From NCBI GenBank assembly GCA_002435595.1, contig DJBL01000023.1, positions 62,001 through 126,000 on the forward strand: a DNA stretch of 64,000 nucleotides, given 5' to 3'. Positions 39,901 through 48,088 of this stretch are shown here, piece by piece (position 1 is the first letter of the stretch; each line of letters opens with the position of its first letter). This stretch comes from Stenotrophomonas maltophilia. Lineage in GTDB: Bacteria > Pseudomonadota > Gammaproteobacteria > Xanthomonadales > Xanthomonadaceae. A program made the position numbers and the translations under genes. Below the pieces are notes generated by a model. That model was not told the origin of the DNA. It made no database searches and was given only the letters and a program-made list of their open reading frames with translations.

Positions 39901-40116
39901 GTCGCGCTTGATGTCCATCGCCTGGCTGAGGCTGTTGCGGATGCCCGTGACCTGCACGGTATCCAGCTGCGTCGGGCTTGCCTGGGACTGGGGCTGGGGC
40001 TGGGGAGCAGGTGACGACGTCGAGGCGTCCTGCGCGAATGCGGGATTGATGACCAGAACGCCGCCAACAAACGTGAACATGGCTCTGGAGGTGAACTTCG
40101 CCAGCGTACGGCTCAT
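36979..40116 (-). CDS. TonB-dependent receptor, Xanthomonas-Caulobacter type, 1045 aa
   Basis: A long carbohydrate-type receptor. The signal peptide ends at NPAFAQDA, followed by a Pro/Gln-rich linker. A TonB box-like LDTVQVTGIRNSLSQAMDIK leads into the plug, with the hallmark ISAEDIGKFPDTNLAESLQR and ITGISIERRDGEGAQVTARG. The barrel ends in MLGVRYRF. These are the marks of the TonB receptor class that imports plant oligosaccharides in Xanthomonas and Caulobacter; in the xylan locus the homologue is XytA. ATG at 40116 with GGAGGG is chosen. A xyl-box lies 237 bases upstream. Xylo-oligosaccharides are the probable ligand. Confidence 0.92.
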   Translation of the reverse strand: MSRTLAKFTSRAMFTFVGGVLVINPAFAQDASTSSPAPQPQPQSQASPTQLDTVQVTGIRNSLSQAMDIKRDSAGVVDAISAEDIGKFPDTNLAESLQRITGISIERRDGEGAQVTARGFGPQFNMVTLNGRQMPGADAFGASGQVAIGGVDGGTRAFNFAQLAAEAVNGIEVYKTSQANVPSGGIGATINILTGRPFDHDGTVASAGAKIVSDQSQPFDNDLTPELSGIFSYSNPDKTFGVGVSASYQKRKGGSVQATNNYWNIQPWTGTMPGNPTVVNAPAVGALYGRPNDLRYAFSEFERERINGQAVLQFAPTDAVTLTLDYTYSTNEITENRGEQGMWLQNSNYTDVTFDTSGAVATPVYIREIAGTKDFGLEQQRSMQKYKLGSLGFNALWNVTDRFKLTFDAHDSKNESRPNDPLTGGGSIFSSIAGTNNCTTGPHCGGSWVQEMNFNNGLPVGTQIWYPSTADAIAKTNGVVNPGFVPGEIGSQVLRINSQTQISEIKQGRIDGEWSFDKGRFQFGVDSSKQTTHRIQAAENYSTLGDWGVANVDGDVANGLMDLLQPVNIVGLFNDFNANTFTAWRGDAGRIAQWAADNYGASLGVSPQRAADNLVEEKTRSAYFQVELDGELGGMRTNTRLGVRYETTDVVSTSVIAIPEAIEWQSNNDFRVVLSDEQQPFTEKNSYSYILPNLDFSIDLMDDLKGRVSFGKSIARAPIGNLYAGPTAQQPFGSVLIDPSSRASGTAQNPQLKPLESDNLDLALEWYFADASYVSLTYWNKSVNNFIGNTIVQENLYGLRDPTAGPDAQAALAFLNSGACITQVGAANAAACSANDTALFTALALLRNNPAGLGAYNGTDAQVLATEAAYDLYGEGDDPLYQFNVNRPINQNQAKLHGWELGGQYFFGDSGFGVLANYTLVNGDVGYNNGGDPGIDQFALTGLSDTANAVLMYEKYGWSVRLAWNWRDQYLILANQGASRNPYYVEAYEQWDLSVNYTLDDHWSFGLEAINLTGEDVRWRSRTSQMIVKLADQSPRYMLGVRYRF

Positions 40117-40352
40117 GAACGAGCCCTCCGGCCTGGGGTACGACGGAAAGTAAAAGCGCTCATGACTCTCCCCTCTGACATACGATCGAATGGATGTACC
40201 GCCCCTGCTGGGGGCACGCACGGGCGATGCCCGACTTCCACACCGAACATCGCAGTGTGCTGTGCGCTCACTGCGACTCAAACTCGCTTTCAGGCTTGCC
40301 AGAACAGCCGCGTGGTAAAGGGGGGGTACCCGCTGGCCTTACCCCGGCACAG

Positions 40353-40366
40353 TGGTAGCGCTACCA
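40353..40366. promoter_or_regulatory. xyl-box operator, perfect palindrome TGGTAGCGCTACCA
   Basis: This 14-bp site lies in the 322-base divergent region between the TonB receptor (start 40116) and the LacI gene (start 40439). It matches the Xanthomonas xyl-box except near one end, and repeats the core found upstream of xylB. It could serve both the receptor promoter and autoregulation. A run of seven G follows nearby at 40319-40326. No other structure was obvious in this region. Confidence 0.82.
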
Positions 40367-40438
40367 TCACGTCACGGGCGCAGACTAATCACCCGTGGTC
40401 GCGGTTGTCATCATGCAGCGCAGCAAAGGAGCCAGGTC

Positions 40439-41566
40439 GTGAAGCACAGCCCCAAAGCGGCCCGTCGCAAGGCCAGCGCCATCACCATCGATGATGTCGC
40501 CGCGCATGCAGGCGTCTCTGCCATGACCGTGTCGCGGGTGATCAACGGCCATGCCGGCGTGCGCGAAGGCAACCGCGCGCGCGTCATGCGCAGCGTGCGT
40601 GAACTGGACTACCGGCCCAACCTTGCCGCAAGCGCGCTGGCTGCCGCGCAGCACACCTGCATCGCGCTGATCTACACCAATCCCAGCGCCAGCTACCTGC
40701 GCGAACTGCTGGTCGGCGCGCTGCGCGGATCCACCCGGGCGGCGGCGCAGCTGGTGATCGCCACCTGGGATGAGCTGGGCACGCAGGCACGTCGCGACGC
40801 GGCGCGGCAACTGGCCAACAGCGTGGCCGGGGTGATCCTGCCCCCGCCGCTGTGCGAATCGAAGGCTGTCGTGGAAGCGTTCGTGGCCGCCGGGGTTGCG
40901 GTCGTCTCCATTGCATCGAGCCAGTTCAGCGACCGCATTGCCTGCGTACGCATCGATGACCGCCAGGCAAGCCACGACGTGGTGGCGCATCTGATCGCCC
41001 ATGGCCATGCCCGCATCGGCTACATCACCGGCGATCCCAACCAGACCGCCAGTGCGCACCGCTGGCAGGGCTACCGGGATGCGCTGGCCGACGCGGGCAT
41101 CGACTACGACGACGCACTCGTCCAGCCCGGCCATTTCACCTACCGCTCCGGACTGGAGGCGGCCGAACGGCTGTTGGCCCTTGACCTGCCACCCAGTGCG
41201 ATCTTTGCCAGCAACGATGACATGGCCTCGGCCGTGGTCTCCGTAGCGCATCGTCGCGGCCTCGACGTGCCGCGTGATCTTTCGGTGGTGGGCTTTGATG
41301 ACACCTCCGCCGCGACGGTGGTGTGGCCGGAACTCACCACGATCCATCAACCCGTGGCGGAGATGGCGGACACCGCCATCGATATCCTGCTGCGCGAGAT
41401 CCGCCATCCTGCTTCCACAGCGCGCCGCACCGTCAACCACGTACTTGCGCACCAGCTGATCACGCGCGCATCCGTGTCCAGACCGCTGGCCGGCCCTGGG
41501 CGCCCGCCAGCACCGGGGCCGGCCGGCCGTTCCACGGCGATCGATGACAAGGACGCCGACGCATAG
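40439..41566 (+). CDS. xylR: LacI-family xylan/xylose repressor, 375 aa
   Basis: The helix-turn-helix is ITIDDVAAHAGVSAMTVSRV, followed by the effector domain (LIYTNPSASYLRELLVGAL; VGFDDTSAATVVWPELTTI). GTG at 40439 with AAAGGA eight bases upstream is chosen. A Pro-rich tail of about 25 residues has no counterpart in the paralogue at 25561. A xyl-box lies 73 bases upstream of the start, so it likely represses itself and the receptor operon, and xylB through the same box. Confidence 0.9.
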   Translation: MKHSPKAARRKASAITIDDVAAHAGVSAMTVSRVINGHAGVREGNRARVMRSVRELDYRPNLAASALAAAQHTCIALIYTNPSASYLRELLVGALRGSTRAAAQLVIATWDELGTQARRDAARQLANSVAGVILPPPLCESKAVVEAFVAAGVAVVSIASSQFSDRIACVRIDDRQASHDVVAHLIAHGHARIGYITGDPNQTASAHRWQGYRDALADAGIDYDDALVQPGHFTYRSGLEAAERLLALDLPPSAIFASNDDMASAVVSVAHRRGLDVPRDLSVVGFDDTSAATVVWPELTTIHQPVAEMADTAIDILLREIRHPASTARRTVNHVLAHQLITRASVSRPLAGPGRPPAPGPAGRSTAIDDKDADA

Positions 41567-41888
41567 CGCCGCGGCACATGCGCCTGCCGGCGTGGCATGC
41601 AGGGACCTGGGCCGCTCCGGTGCGCCCGCCCGCTGCCTGCATCACCGTGCCCCGTCAGGGTGTCGGGCCGGCGCGCCCAGAGCGATCCGGCCGGAATCCG
41701 GCGCCGATCGGACCGTCCGGACCCGCCGCCGGGGACGAAATCCGGGCGGATTGGCGCCCACCCCTCCCGATCAGGGACAATAGCCGCCGCGCGCTCGCCC
41801 CCTTGGGCCCGCTACAGCATGGTCCAGCATCGAGCCGGTCATCGCTCTGCCCTCCGCCCTGCCTCCCCACCGCTTCCCCGGAACCGCA
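41567..41888. other. Non-coding spacer, 322 bases
   Basis: A very GC-rich spacer upstream of the SDR gene. It contains short self-complementary words such as TCCGGCCGGA (41686-41695), but no gene and no convincing promoter. TTGGCG (41751) and GACAAT (41776) are 19 bases apart, which is a poor -35/-10 pair. Confidence 0.5.
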
Positions 41889-43475
41889 TTGAATACCATC
41901 GCCCCACCGCTCGACGCCGACGACCTGCCCCTGACCGATCGCCTGCGCGCCGCGCTGGACCTGCTGGAGGCGATCGAGGCCGACCGCAGCGTGCTCGACA
42001 CCCTGCCCGACGCCGACCGCGCCCGCCTGCACCAGGTGGTGGCCAAGGTCTACCACCCCGAGCCCAAGGCGCGCCGGGCGATGCTCAAGCAGCAGGCCAA
42101 GCAGCGCCACCAGGAAAAGGTGCGCAAGGCCGAGGCCCTGCTCGAACAGACCGGCATCCGCACCCTGCGCCGCAAGCCGGTGTTCAGTACGCCGAACTAT
42201 TTCCCGCCGCATGCCGCCGGGCTGCATGACGCCCGCAATGGCGAAGGCGTGGAGGTCGCGCCCGAACCGGTGCATTCGCCGGAACTGCGCCATTGCTACG
42301 TGTGCAAGCAGAAGTTCACCCAGCTGCACCACTTCTACGACCAGATGTGCCCCAGCTGCGCCGAGCTGAACTTCATCAAGCGCACCGAGACCGCCGACCT
42401 GCGCGGCCGCGTCGCGCTGCTGACTGGCGGCCGGGTCAAGATCGGCTACCAGGCCGGCCTCAAACTGCTGCGTGCCGGCGCCGAGCTGATCGTGACCACG
42501 CGCTTCCCGCGTGACTCGGCGGCCCGTTACGCCGAAGAGCCGGACTTTGCCGAATGGGGCCATCGCCTGCAGGTATACGGCCTGGATCTGCGCCACACGC
42601 CGAGCGTGGAGGCGTTCTGCAGCGAGCTGCTGGCCACCCGTACGCGCCTGGACTTCATCATCAACAACGCCTGCCAGACCGTGCGCCGGCCGCCACAGTT
42701 CTATGCCCACATGATGGCCGGGGAAACCGCGGCCCTGCATGAGCTGCCCGAGACGGTGCGCAAGCTGGTCGGCCACTACGAAGGCCTGCGCAGCCCCGAG
42801 CTGCTCGCCGACGCCTCGGCCATCGCGCTGCCGGCGGTGCAGGATCGCGGCCTCAACGGTGCCGACGGCCTGACCCGCGCCGCCGAACTGTCCCAGGTGC
42901 CGTTGCTGGAAGACGAACTGGTGGGCCAGCAGCACCTGTTCCCCGAGGGCCGGCTGGACCAGGACCTGCAGCAGGTGGACCTGCGCGGGCGCAATTCGTG
43001 GCGCCTGCTGATGGCCGAAGTGCCGTCGGTGGAGCTGCTGGAAACCCAGCTGGTCAATGCGATCGCACCGTTCATCATCAACGCGCGGCTCAAGCCGCTG
43101 ATGCTGGCCACGCCCGAGCGCGACAAGCACATCGTCAACGTCTCGGCGATGGAAGGGCAGTTCTACCGCAACTTCAAGACCACCCGCCATCCGCACACCA
43201 ACATGGCCAAGGCCGCGTTGAACATGATGACGCGCACCTCCGCGGCCGATTACCAGAACGACGGCATCCACATGAACAGCGTGGACACCGGCTGGGTGAC
43301 CGACGAGGATCCGGCCGAAATCGCCGCCAAGAAGGTCCAGGAAGAGCGCTTCCACCCGCCGCTGGACATTGTCGATGGCGCCGCCCGCATCGTCGATCCG
43401 ATCATCCACGGCTTCAACACGGGCGAGCACGTGTGGGGCCAGTTCCTGAAGGACTACGCGCCCACCGATTGGTGA
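41889..43475 (+). CDS. SDR-fold protein with N-terminal helical region and Cys4 zinc-ribbon-like motif, 528 aa
   Basis: Residues 1 to about 100 are charged and helical. Next comes CYVCKQKFTQLHHFYDQMCP with a following SC, giving two CxxC pairs (a zinc-ribbon or rubredoxin-like knuckle). The rest is a Rossmann SDR: the glycine motif is LLTGGRVKIGYQ, NNAC is FIINNACQTVRRP, and MAKAALNMM is the helix with the active-site Lys. In the YxxxK position the Tyr is replaced (HPHTNMAKAA), so classical SDR chemistry is doubtful. TTG at 41889 is used; there is no strong ribosome site and no earlier ATG. Function unknown. Confidence 0.8.
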   Translation: MNTIAPPLDADDLPLTDRLRAALDLLEAIEADRSVLDTLPDADRARLHQVVAKVYHPEPKARRAMLKQQAKQRHQEKVRKAEALLEQTGIRTLRRKPVFSTPNYFPPHAAGLHDARNGEGVEVAPEPVHSPELRHCYVCKQKFTQLHHFYDQMCPSCAELNFIKRTETADLRGRVALLTGGRVKIGYQAGLKLLRAGAELIVTTRFPRDSAARYAEEPDFAEWGHRLQVYGLDLRHTPSVEAFCSELLATRTRLDFIINNACQTVRRPPQFYAHMMAGETAALHELPETVRKLVGHYEGLRSPELLADASAIALPAVQDRGLNGADGLTRAAELSQVPLLEDELVGQQHLFPEGRLDQDLQQVDLRGRNSWRLLMAEVPSVELLETQLVNAIAPFIINARLKPLMLATPERDKHIVNVSAMEGQFYRNFKTTRHPHTNMAKAALNMMTRTSAADYQNDGIHMNSVDTGWVTDEDPAEIAAKKVQEERFHPPLDIVDGAARIVDPIIHGFNTGEHVWGQFLKDYAPTDW

Positions 43476-43544
43476 GCGCCTGCGGGGCTGGGCCTGCCCA
43501 CGGGCGCGTGCAGCGGCGCGCCGGGCAGCCCTACCCGGCGGCCG

Positions 43545-44678
43545 TCATTGCTCCACCGGGGTAGGATCGATGCCGAACATCCGCATCGCCGGGCTGTACT
43601 GGTACACGCTCTCCGTCCCTGCCCCGCCGCCGCCTGCCGACAGCCCGGGCACAACGATGTCCGGGTAGTCGTCGGCGTCGATGTCTTCCAGGCGCAACAC
43701 GTCGCCGTCCCCGCTGATCGGGTCGGCCTCGAAATCGCGCATGACCTGTACCCGTTTGCCGCTGTGCGCATCGATCACTTCGATGGCGCTCAGCAGCATG
43801 CGCGCATCGTCGGCCTGGACCGGCTCGAACCCCAGTCGGAAACGGAAACCGGGCATGCGCGCGCTCTGCTCCACCCAGTGCAGCGTGGCCAGCGCATCGC
43901 GATCGATCCAGCCGAGGCGACGCTCGCCGCCGCGCCCGACCTGCTCGACGTGGTACCACTCCATGGTGCGGTCGAGCACGGCGACAAAGCTGTCCGCAGG
44001 CAACGGCGTGCCGGGGCTGCGCACATCCTGCCGGGCATGCAGGGTGACCGCGCGGGGCAGGTACAGCAGGTCCACGTAAGGGCGCGGCTGCTGCAGGGCG
44101 AAACCATCGCGGTAATGGGTGAGCGCGTACTGGTGGATGCTGCGCCCATAGGCCTCCGGTGCGCAGACATCGCTGATCGCGCAGGCGCCGGCCTCCTCCG
44201 GCGTGGGCCGGCGCTGGGCGGGGATGCGCTCGGTCCCAAGGTAGCGTTTCTGGTCCTGCCAGCGCAGTGAGAACGCGGTATCAGACCAGGTGAACGCGGC
44301 CTCGCTGGCATCGCTGCCGATGTTGGTGCGACAGAACGGCTGCGCCTCGGAGCGCTCGTTCCAGCCGGGGAACGCATAGGCCGGGCAGAGCTTGTCCACG
44401 CTGTTGATGTCGTAGCGGTAGGCCGCATCGGTGAGGAACACCAGCTTGTTGATCCGCGCCTGCGGGTCGCGCGCCACCAGCGCGTAACGCACCTTGGCGG
44501 TGGCCGGCAGTGCGTGTTCGTAGTGCGCCTGGTAGGCCTGCCCGGGCGGCGCGCTGGCCGGCGCAGCCAGCAGGTGTGCATCGGGCAGCACTGAATAAAG
44601 GCCCGGCTGCAGCAAGGGCTCGGCGGGGCTCTCGGCGCTGGCCAGGGCAATGGCCAGCGCGAGGAAGGAAAGGGGCAT
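43545..44678 (-). CDS. Secreted hypothetical protein, candidate immunity protein of the adjacent effector, 377 aa
   Basis: A short signal peptide (MPLSFLALAIALASAESP) predicts periplasmic location. Cysteines are spaced for disulphides. A central part (VTLHARQDVRSPG; ADSFVAVLDRTMEWYHVEQV; RLGWIDRDAL) looks SH3-like, and near the C-terminus LEDIDADDYPDIVV is an FG-GAP/calcium-loop type motif. No enzyme motif was found. It lies 68 bases downstream of the XVIPCD effector on the same strand. Immunity proteins of Xanthomonas type IV effectors are typically periplasmic, adjacent, and some (XAC2610) carry such calcium-loop motifs, so a similar role is inferred. Confidence 0.65.
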   Translation of the reverse strand: MPLSFLALAIALASAESPAEPLLQPGLYSVLPDAHLLAAPASAPPGQAYQAHYEHALPATAKVRYALVARDPQARINKLVFLTDAAYRYDINSVDKLCPAYAFPGWNERSEAQPFCRTNIGSDASEAAFTWSDTAFSLRWQDQKRYLGTERIPAQRRPTPEEAGACAISDVCAPEAYGRSIHQYALTHYRDGFALQQPRPYVDLLYLPRAVTLHARQDVRSPGTPLPADSFVAVLDRTMEWYHVEQVGRGGERRLGWIDRDALATLHWVEQSARMPGFRFRLGFEPVQADDARMLLSAIEVIDAHSGKRVQVMRDFEADPISGDGDVLRLEDIDADDYPDIVVPGLSAGGGGAGTESVYQYSPAMRMFGIDPTPVEQ

Positions 44679-44746
44679 GCGGGAACACTCGAAGGCGATG
44701 AAATGAAGCGTGCGCGAGGCAGCGCCCAGGGCACTGGCAGCGGCGT

Positions 44747-46603
44747 TTATCGCGCCAGCGCGGTGGTCTGTGCGTGTTCTTGCGTACGCTCCTGCGCCGA
44801 CTCCCGGGTCGCGTCCACGGCCTGCAGGGCACGCACGTGCTCGTCCAACGGGGTGGCCACCGCCTCGCGGGTCTCCGCGCGCGCCAGCCGACGGTCGGCG
44901 CCGTGCGTGTCGCCCTGCACGGCAAACGCGTACTGGCCGTTCTCACTGAGTACGGCCTGGTCGATCCGCTCCAGCCCCTCGCGGCGTGCCGCCACCAGCA
45001 GACCCATGTACAGCCGTTCGCTCATCGCGTCGGGCTGCCGGCCCATGCCCTGGTCCAGCACGCCCACCGCGCACTGGCCCTGGCGCATCAGACCGTGGTC
45101 GGGGCTGTCGGGGTGGCGCGGATCCTGCGGCAGCAGCGGCGCCGGTGCCGGCAGATCGCGCAGGCGCGGGCTGTCCACGCTGGCGGCGATGGGCGCAAAG
45201 CCCTTGCGCGGGTCGCCATCGGCGGCGTTGGACAGGTGCACCAGGCGTTCAGCCATGCCATATGCCGATTGCCCCTGCAGGCGTGCCAAGCCGGTGGCGA
45301 ATGCATCCACGTCCTGCTGCGGCTTGCCGTGGCCGTCTTCGGCGAGCAGCCGCCAGCGCGGGTCGGCGGTGGGAGTGGCCTGGGACAGCGCCTGGGTCTG
45401 CTCCATCAGCGTACGCATCTGCGCCTCGCTGAAGCGCAGGGTCAGGTTGTCACCGGCCTGCACCGGGCCCTCGCGCTCCGGATCGCCGGTCAGGGCGGTG
45501 TTGAGCATGCCGGCAATCTGCCCGGCATGGGGCGGGTCGCGCAGGTCGAACTGGAACTCGTAGCGGCGTGCGTCCACGTTTTCGGTGCCATCGGGCGCAT
45601 GCACGCTCAACCGGGTCATCGGCACATTGCCGCTGTACTCCACCCGTCGCGCATCGACGTGGCTGCCATCCTCGAAGCGGGTGCGCACCACCTCGCCGGC
45701 GTTGCGGGCGCCGCCCAGGTCGGCGCTCAACGCCTCGCCGATGCCCAGCTGCAGCCGTGTCTGCGAGCTCATGCCAAGCCGCTCCACCGTGGCCGCCGCT
45801 GCCACGCCCGGGGTCTGCGCGGCGATCTCGCCGGTACCGACGAAATGCGCGTACGCGGCCTGGCCATCGGCCTGGGCCAGGTCGAAGGTGGCCGTGCGCA
45901 GCGTGGAGTGGCCCAGCGCATCCTGGCGCCCGAGCATCGCGCTGACTCCGCCGCCGGCAACGCCCACGCCATTGAAGGCCGACACCGCCTGGTTGGGACC
46001 CATGCTCACGCGCACGTGCGTGTCGTCCACGCGATCCACCCGGTAACTGGCGCCAGCCGCTTCGGTGAGCTGGGTCTGGGTGGCGATGTGCCGGAAGCTG
46101 GCTTCCAGCGCGGTGCCCTGGAAGGCCTGGGCGTCCAGCGTGACCCGGCCGCCGAGCGGGATCGAGGTGGGATCGAAGGGATTCACCCGAGCTGCATCGG
46201 TGGCGTCGTGGCCGGCGGGCAGGCTGACCAGGTAGCGGCCGCGCACCCCGGTGCTGCTGGCCACCTCGGCCGCGGCAGCACCACGGCTGCTGCCGCCGTG
46301 CTCGGCGTGGACCCCGGCCATCTGCTCCATCTGCACCTGGTAGTTCACCAGGCCATCGGCGCTGGCGTGGGTGAAGGTCACCGCCTGGGCCTGGGTCTGG
46401 GCGCCGCCGCCGAGTCGGGCCACGTCGCGCTCGGAAGCGCCCTTGACCGCACCATCGCCGGGATTCCAGCTGATCGCCTGGCCGGCCAGTGCGGCGCGGT
46501 ATTCGCTGTTGGCCGAACCGTAGTCCGGGTTGAACGCCACTTCGGCGGCAGTGCGATGGCGCGCGATGCTCGCTGCACCGTCCGTGTTTGCGTTGGCATT
46601 CAT
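44747..46603 (-). CDS. X-T4SS effector with C-terminal XVIPCD, 618 aa
   Basis: The C-terminal domain (about 494-597) matches the XVIPCD secretion signal recognised by VirD4: DPRHPDSPDHGLM, then RREGLERIDQAVLS, FAVQGDTHGADRRLA and EAVATPLDEHVRALQAVD. A Gln/Thr-rich tail follows, as is usual. There is no N-terminal signal peptide. Residues 1-470 show no toxin motif I can name: low-complexity Ala/Gly stretches, several beta-rich parts, and FDLRDPPHAGQIAG. Start ATG 46603 has GGAGGT seven bases upstream. The secretion machinery is not in this window. The toxin target (wall, membrane, nucleic acid) cannot be told from sequence. Confidence 0.85.
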   Translation of the reverse strand: MNANANTDGAASIARHRTAAEVAFNPDYGSANSEYRAALAGQAISWNPGDGAVKGASERDVARLGGGAQTQAQAVTFTHASADGLVNYQVQMEQMAGVHAEHGGSSRGAAAAEVASSTGVRGRYLVSLPAGHDATDAARVNPFDPTSIPLGGRVTLDAQAFQGTALEASFRHIATQTQLTEAAGASYRVDRVDDTHVRVSMGPNQAVSAFNGVGVAGGGVSAMLGRQDALGHSTLRTATFDLAQADGQAAYAHFVGTGEIAAQTPGVAAAATVERLGMSSQTRLQLGIGEALSADLGGARNAGEVVRTRFEDGSHVDARRVEYSGNVPMTRLSVHAPDGTENVDARRYEFQFDLRDPPHAGQIAGMLNTALTGDPEREGPVQAGDNLTLRFSEAQMRTLMEQTQALSQATPTADPRWRLLAEDGHGKPQQDVDAFATGLARLQGQSAYGMAERLVHLSNAADGDPRKGFAPIAASVDSPRLRDLPAPAPLLPQDPRHPDSPDHGLMRQGQCAVGVLDQGMGRQPDAMSERLYMGLLVAARREGLERIDQAVLSENGQYAFAVQGDTHGADRRLARAETREAVATPLDEHVRALQAVDATRESAQERTQEHAQTTALAR

Positions 46604-46834
46604 GCCATGACCTCCTTGAATCAACCGCTCGATTGTAGAGGCTGCGCCTGAAGCGTGGGTTCACCGCGCTGCGGCATCGCGTGGGGTGGTGCCCCTATCG
46701 CGACGACCAGCGCCCATATCGCGCGAGACGGGATGCAGCGATGGCCCTACGCTGTCGCCCTGCCCTCCCACCGTCGGTCCGCGACCCGCCGCCAGCGCCG
46801 GATCTCGCCGACCGCCCCGCGTTCGATGCCGTCC

Positions 46835-48067
46835 ATGACCCCCCAGACCCCCACGCCTCCCGCACCTGCCGCGATTCCAGACGCCCCGGCCAGCGCGCCG
46901 GCCCCGCAGGGCTTTGCGATCCGCATCGTCGGCGCCGCCGCGTTTGCCCACCTGCTCAACGACATGATCCAGGCGGTGCTGCCGGCGGTGTACCCGATGT
47001 TCAAGAGCGAGTTCCAGCTCAGCTTCGGCCAGATCGGCGTGATTGCGCTGGTCTACCAGATCACCGCCTCGCTGCTGCAACCCTGGGTCGGCATGTACAC
47101 CGACAAACGCCCGCTGCCCTACCTGCTGCCTTCGGGCATGATCGCCACCTTCATCGGCATTGCGATGATGGCCATGGCCGGCAGTTACGAAATGCTGCTG
47201 CTGGCCGCCGCAGTGGTCGGCATAGGGTCGGCCACCTTCCACCCGGAAGCCTCGCGCGTGGCGCGGATGGCCTCCGGCGGCCGCTTCGGCACTGCCCAGT
47301 CCACCTTCCAGGTAGGCGGCAACACCGGCTCGGCGATCGGGCCGCTGCTGGCGGCGGCGGTGGTGATTCCGCACGGGCAGCGCGCCATCGCCTGGTTCCT
47401 GCTGATCGCCGCGCTGGCGATCACCGTGCTGTTCCGCCTCACCGGTTGGACCGTGCGCCATGGCCAGGCCAAGATGTCCAGCCTGGCACGCAACCCCGGC
47501 ACCGGCCTGAGCCGGGGCAAGGTGGTGCAGGCCATCGCGGTGATCTCGGTGCTGATGTTCGCCAAGTTCGTGTACATCGCCTCGATCACCAACTATTTCA
47601 CCTTCTACCTGATCGACCGCTTCCACCTGAGCGTGCAGCAGAGCCAGATGTATCTCTTCATCTTCCTGGCCTCGATCGCGCTGGGCACCTTCATCGGCGG
47701 CCCGGTCGGCGATCGCATCGGGCGCAAGGCGGTGATCTGGATTTCGTTCCTGGGCGTGGCCCCGTTCGCACTTGCCCTGCCCTACGCCAACCTGATGGGC
47801 ACGGCGGTGCTGGCGGTCGCGGTGGGCCTGGTGATGTCGTCGGCCTTCGCTGCGCTGGTGGTGTACGCGCAGGAGGCGGTGCCGGGCCGCGTCGGCATGG
47901 TGTCGGGGTTGATGTTCGGCCTGATGTTCGGCATCGGCGGCCTTGGTGCGGCCGGGCTGGGCAAGCTCGCCGACGTGCACGGCATCGTATGGGTATACCA
48001 CTTCACCTCGTTCCTGCCGCTGCTCGGCCTGGCGACGGCATTCCTGCCCCGAACCCGCAGCGCCTGA
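46835..48067 (+). CDS. MFS efflux transporter, fosmidomycin-resistance (Fsr) type, 410 aa
   Basis: A 12-span MFS protein. Fsr-like features are AAAFAHLLNDMIQAVLPAVYP at the first span, LVYQITASLLQPWVGMYTD, and SATFHPEASRVARM in the loop after span 4. The second half has GPVGDRIGRKAVIW. The N-terminal 30 residues are Pro/Ala-rich. ATG at 46835 is chosen; 46826 is nearly equal. It converges with the AraC gene 21 bases away. Drug or metabolite export is the family role; the substrate is not known. Confidence 0.86.
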   Translation: MTPQTPTPPAPAAIPDAPASAPAPQGFAIRIVGAAAFAHLLNDMIQAVLPAVYPMFKSEFQLSFGQIGVIALVYQITASLLQPWVGMYTDKRPLPYLLPSGMIATFIGIAMMAMAGSYEMLLLAAAVVGIGSATFHPEASRVARMASGGRFGTAQSTFQVGGNTGSAIGPLLAAAVVIPHGQRAIAWFLLIAALAITVLFRLTGWTVRHGQAKMSSLARNPGTGLSRGKVVQAIAVISVLMFAKFVYIASITNYFTFYLIDRFHLSVQQSQMYLFIFLASIALGTFIGGPVGDRIGRKAVIWISFLGVAPFALALPYANLMGTAVLAVAVGLVMSSAFAALVVYAQEAVPGRVGMVSGLMFGLMFGIGGLGAAGLGKLADVHGIVWVYHFTSFLPLLGLATAFLPRTRSA

Positions 48068-48088
48068 CCGTCCGGCCCGCGCGCCGCG

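Noticed and set aside
39960..40020. Repeat-like Pro/Gln codons in the long TonB receptor
   Set aside because: A short low-complexity linker after the signal peptide, common in this receptor class; not a DNA repeat element.
41751..41781. TTGGCG and GACAAT as a promoter of the SDR gene
   Set aside because: The spacing is 19 bases and both words match consensus poorly; chance occurrence is likely.
44747..46603. Rhs or other polymorphic toxin for the XVIPCD gene
   Set aside because: No YD repeats, no PAAR or filament motifs; the secretion domain is at the C-terminus as in X-Tfe proteins.
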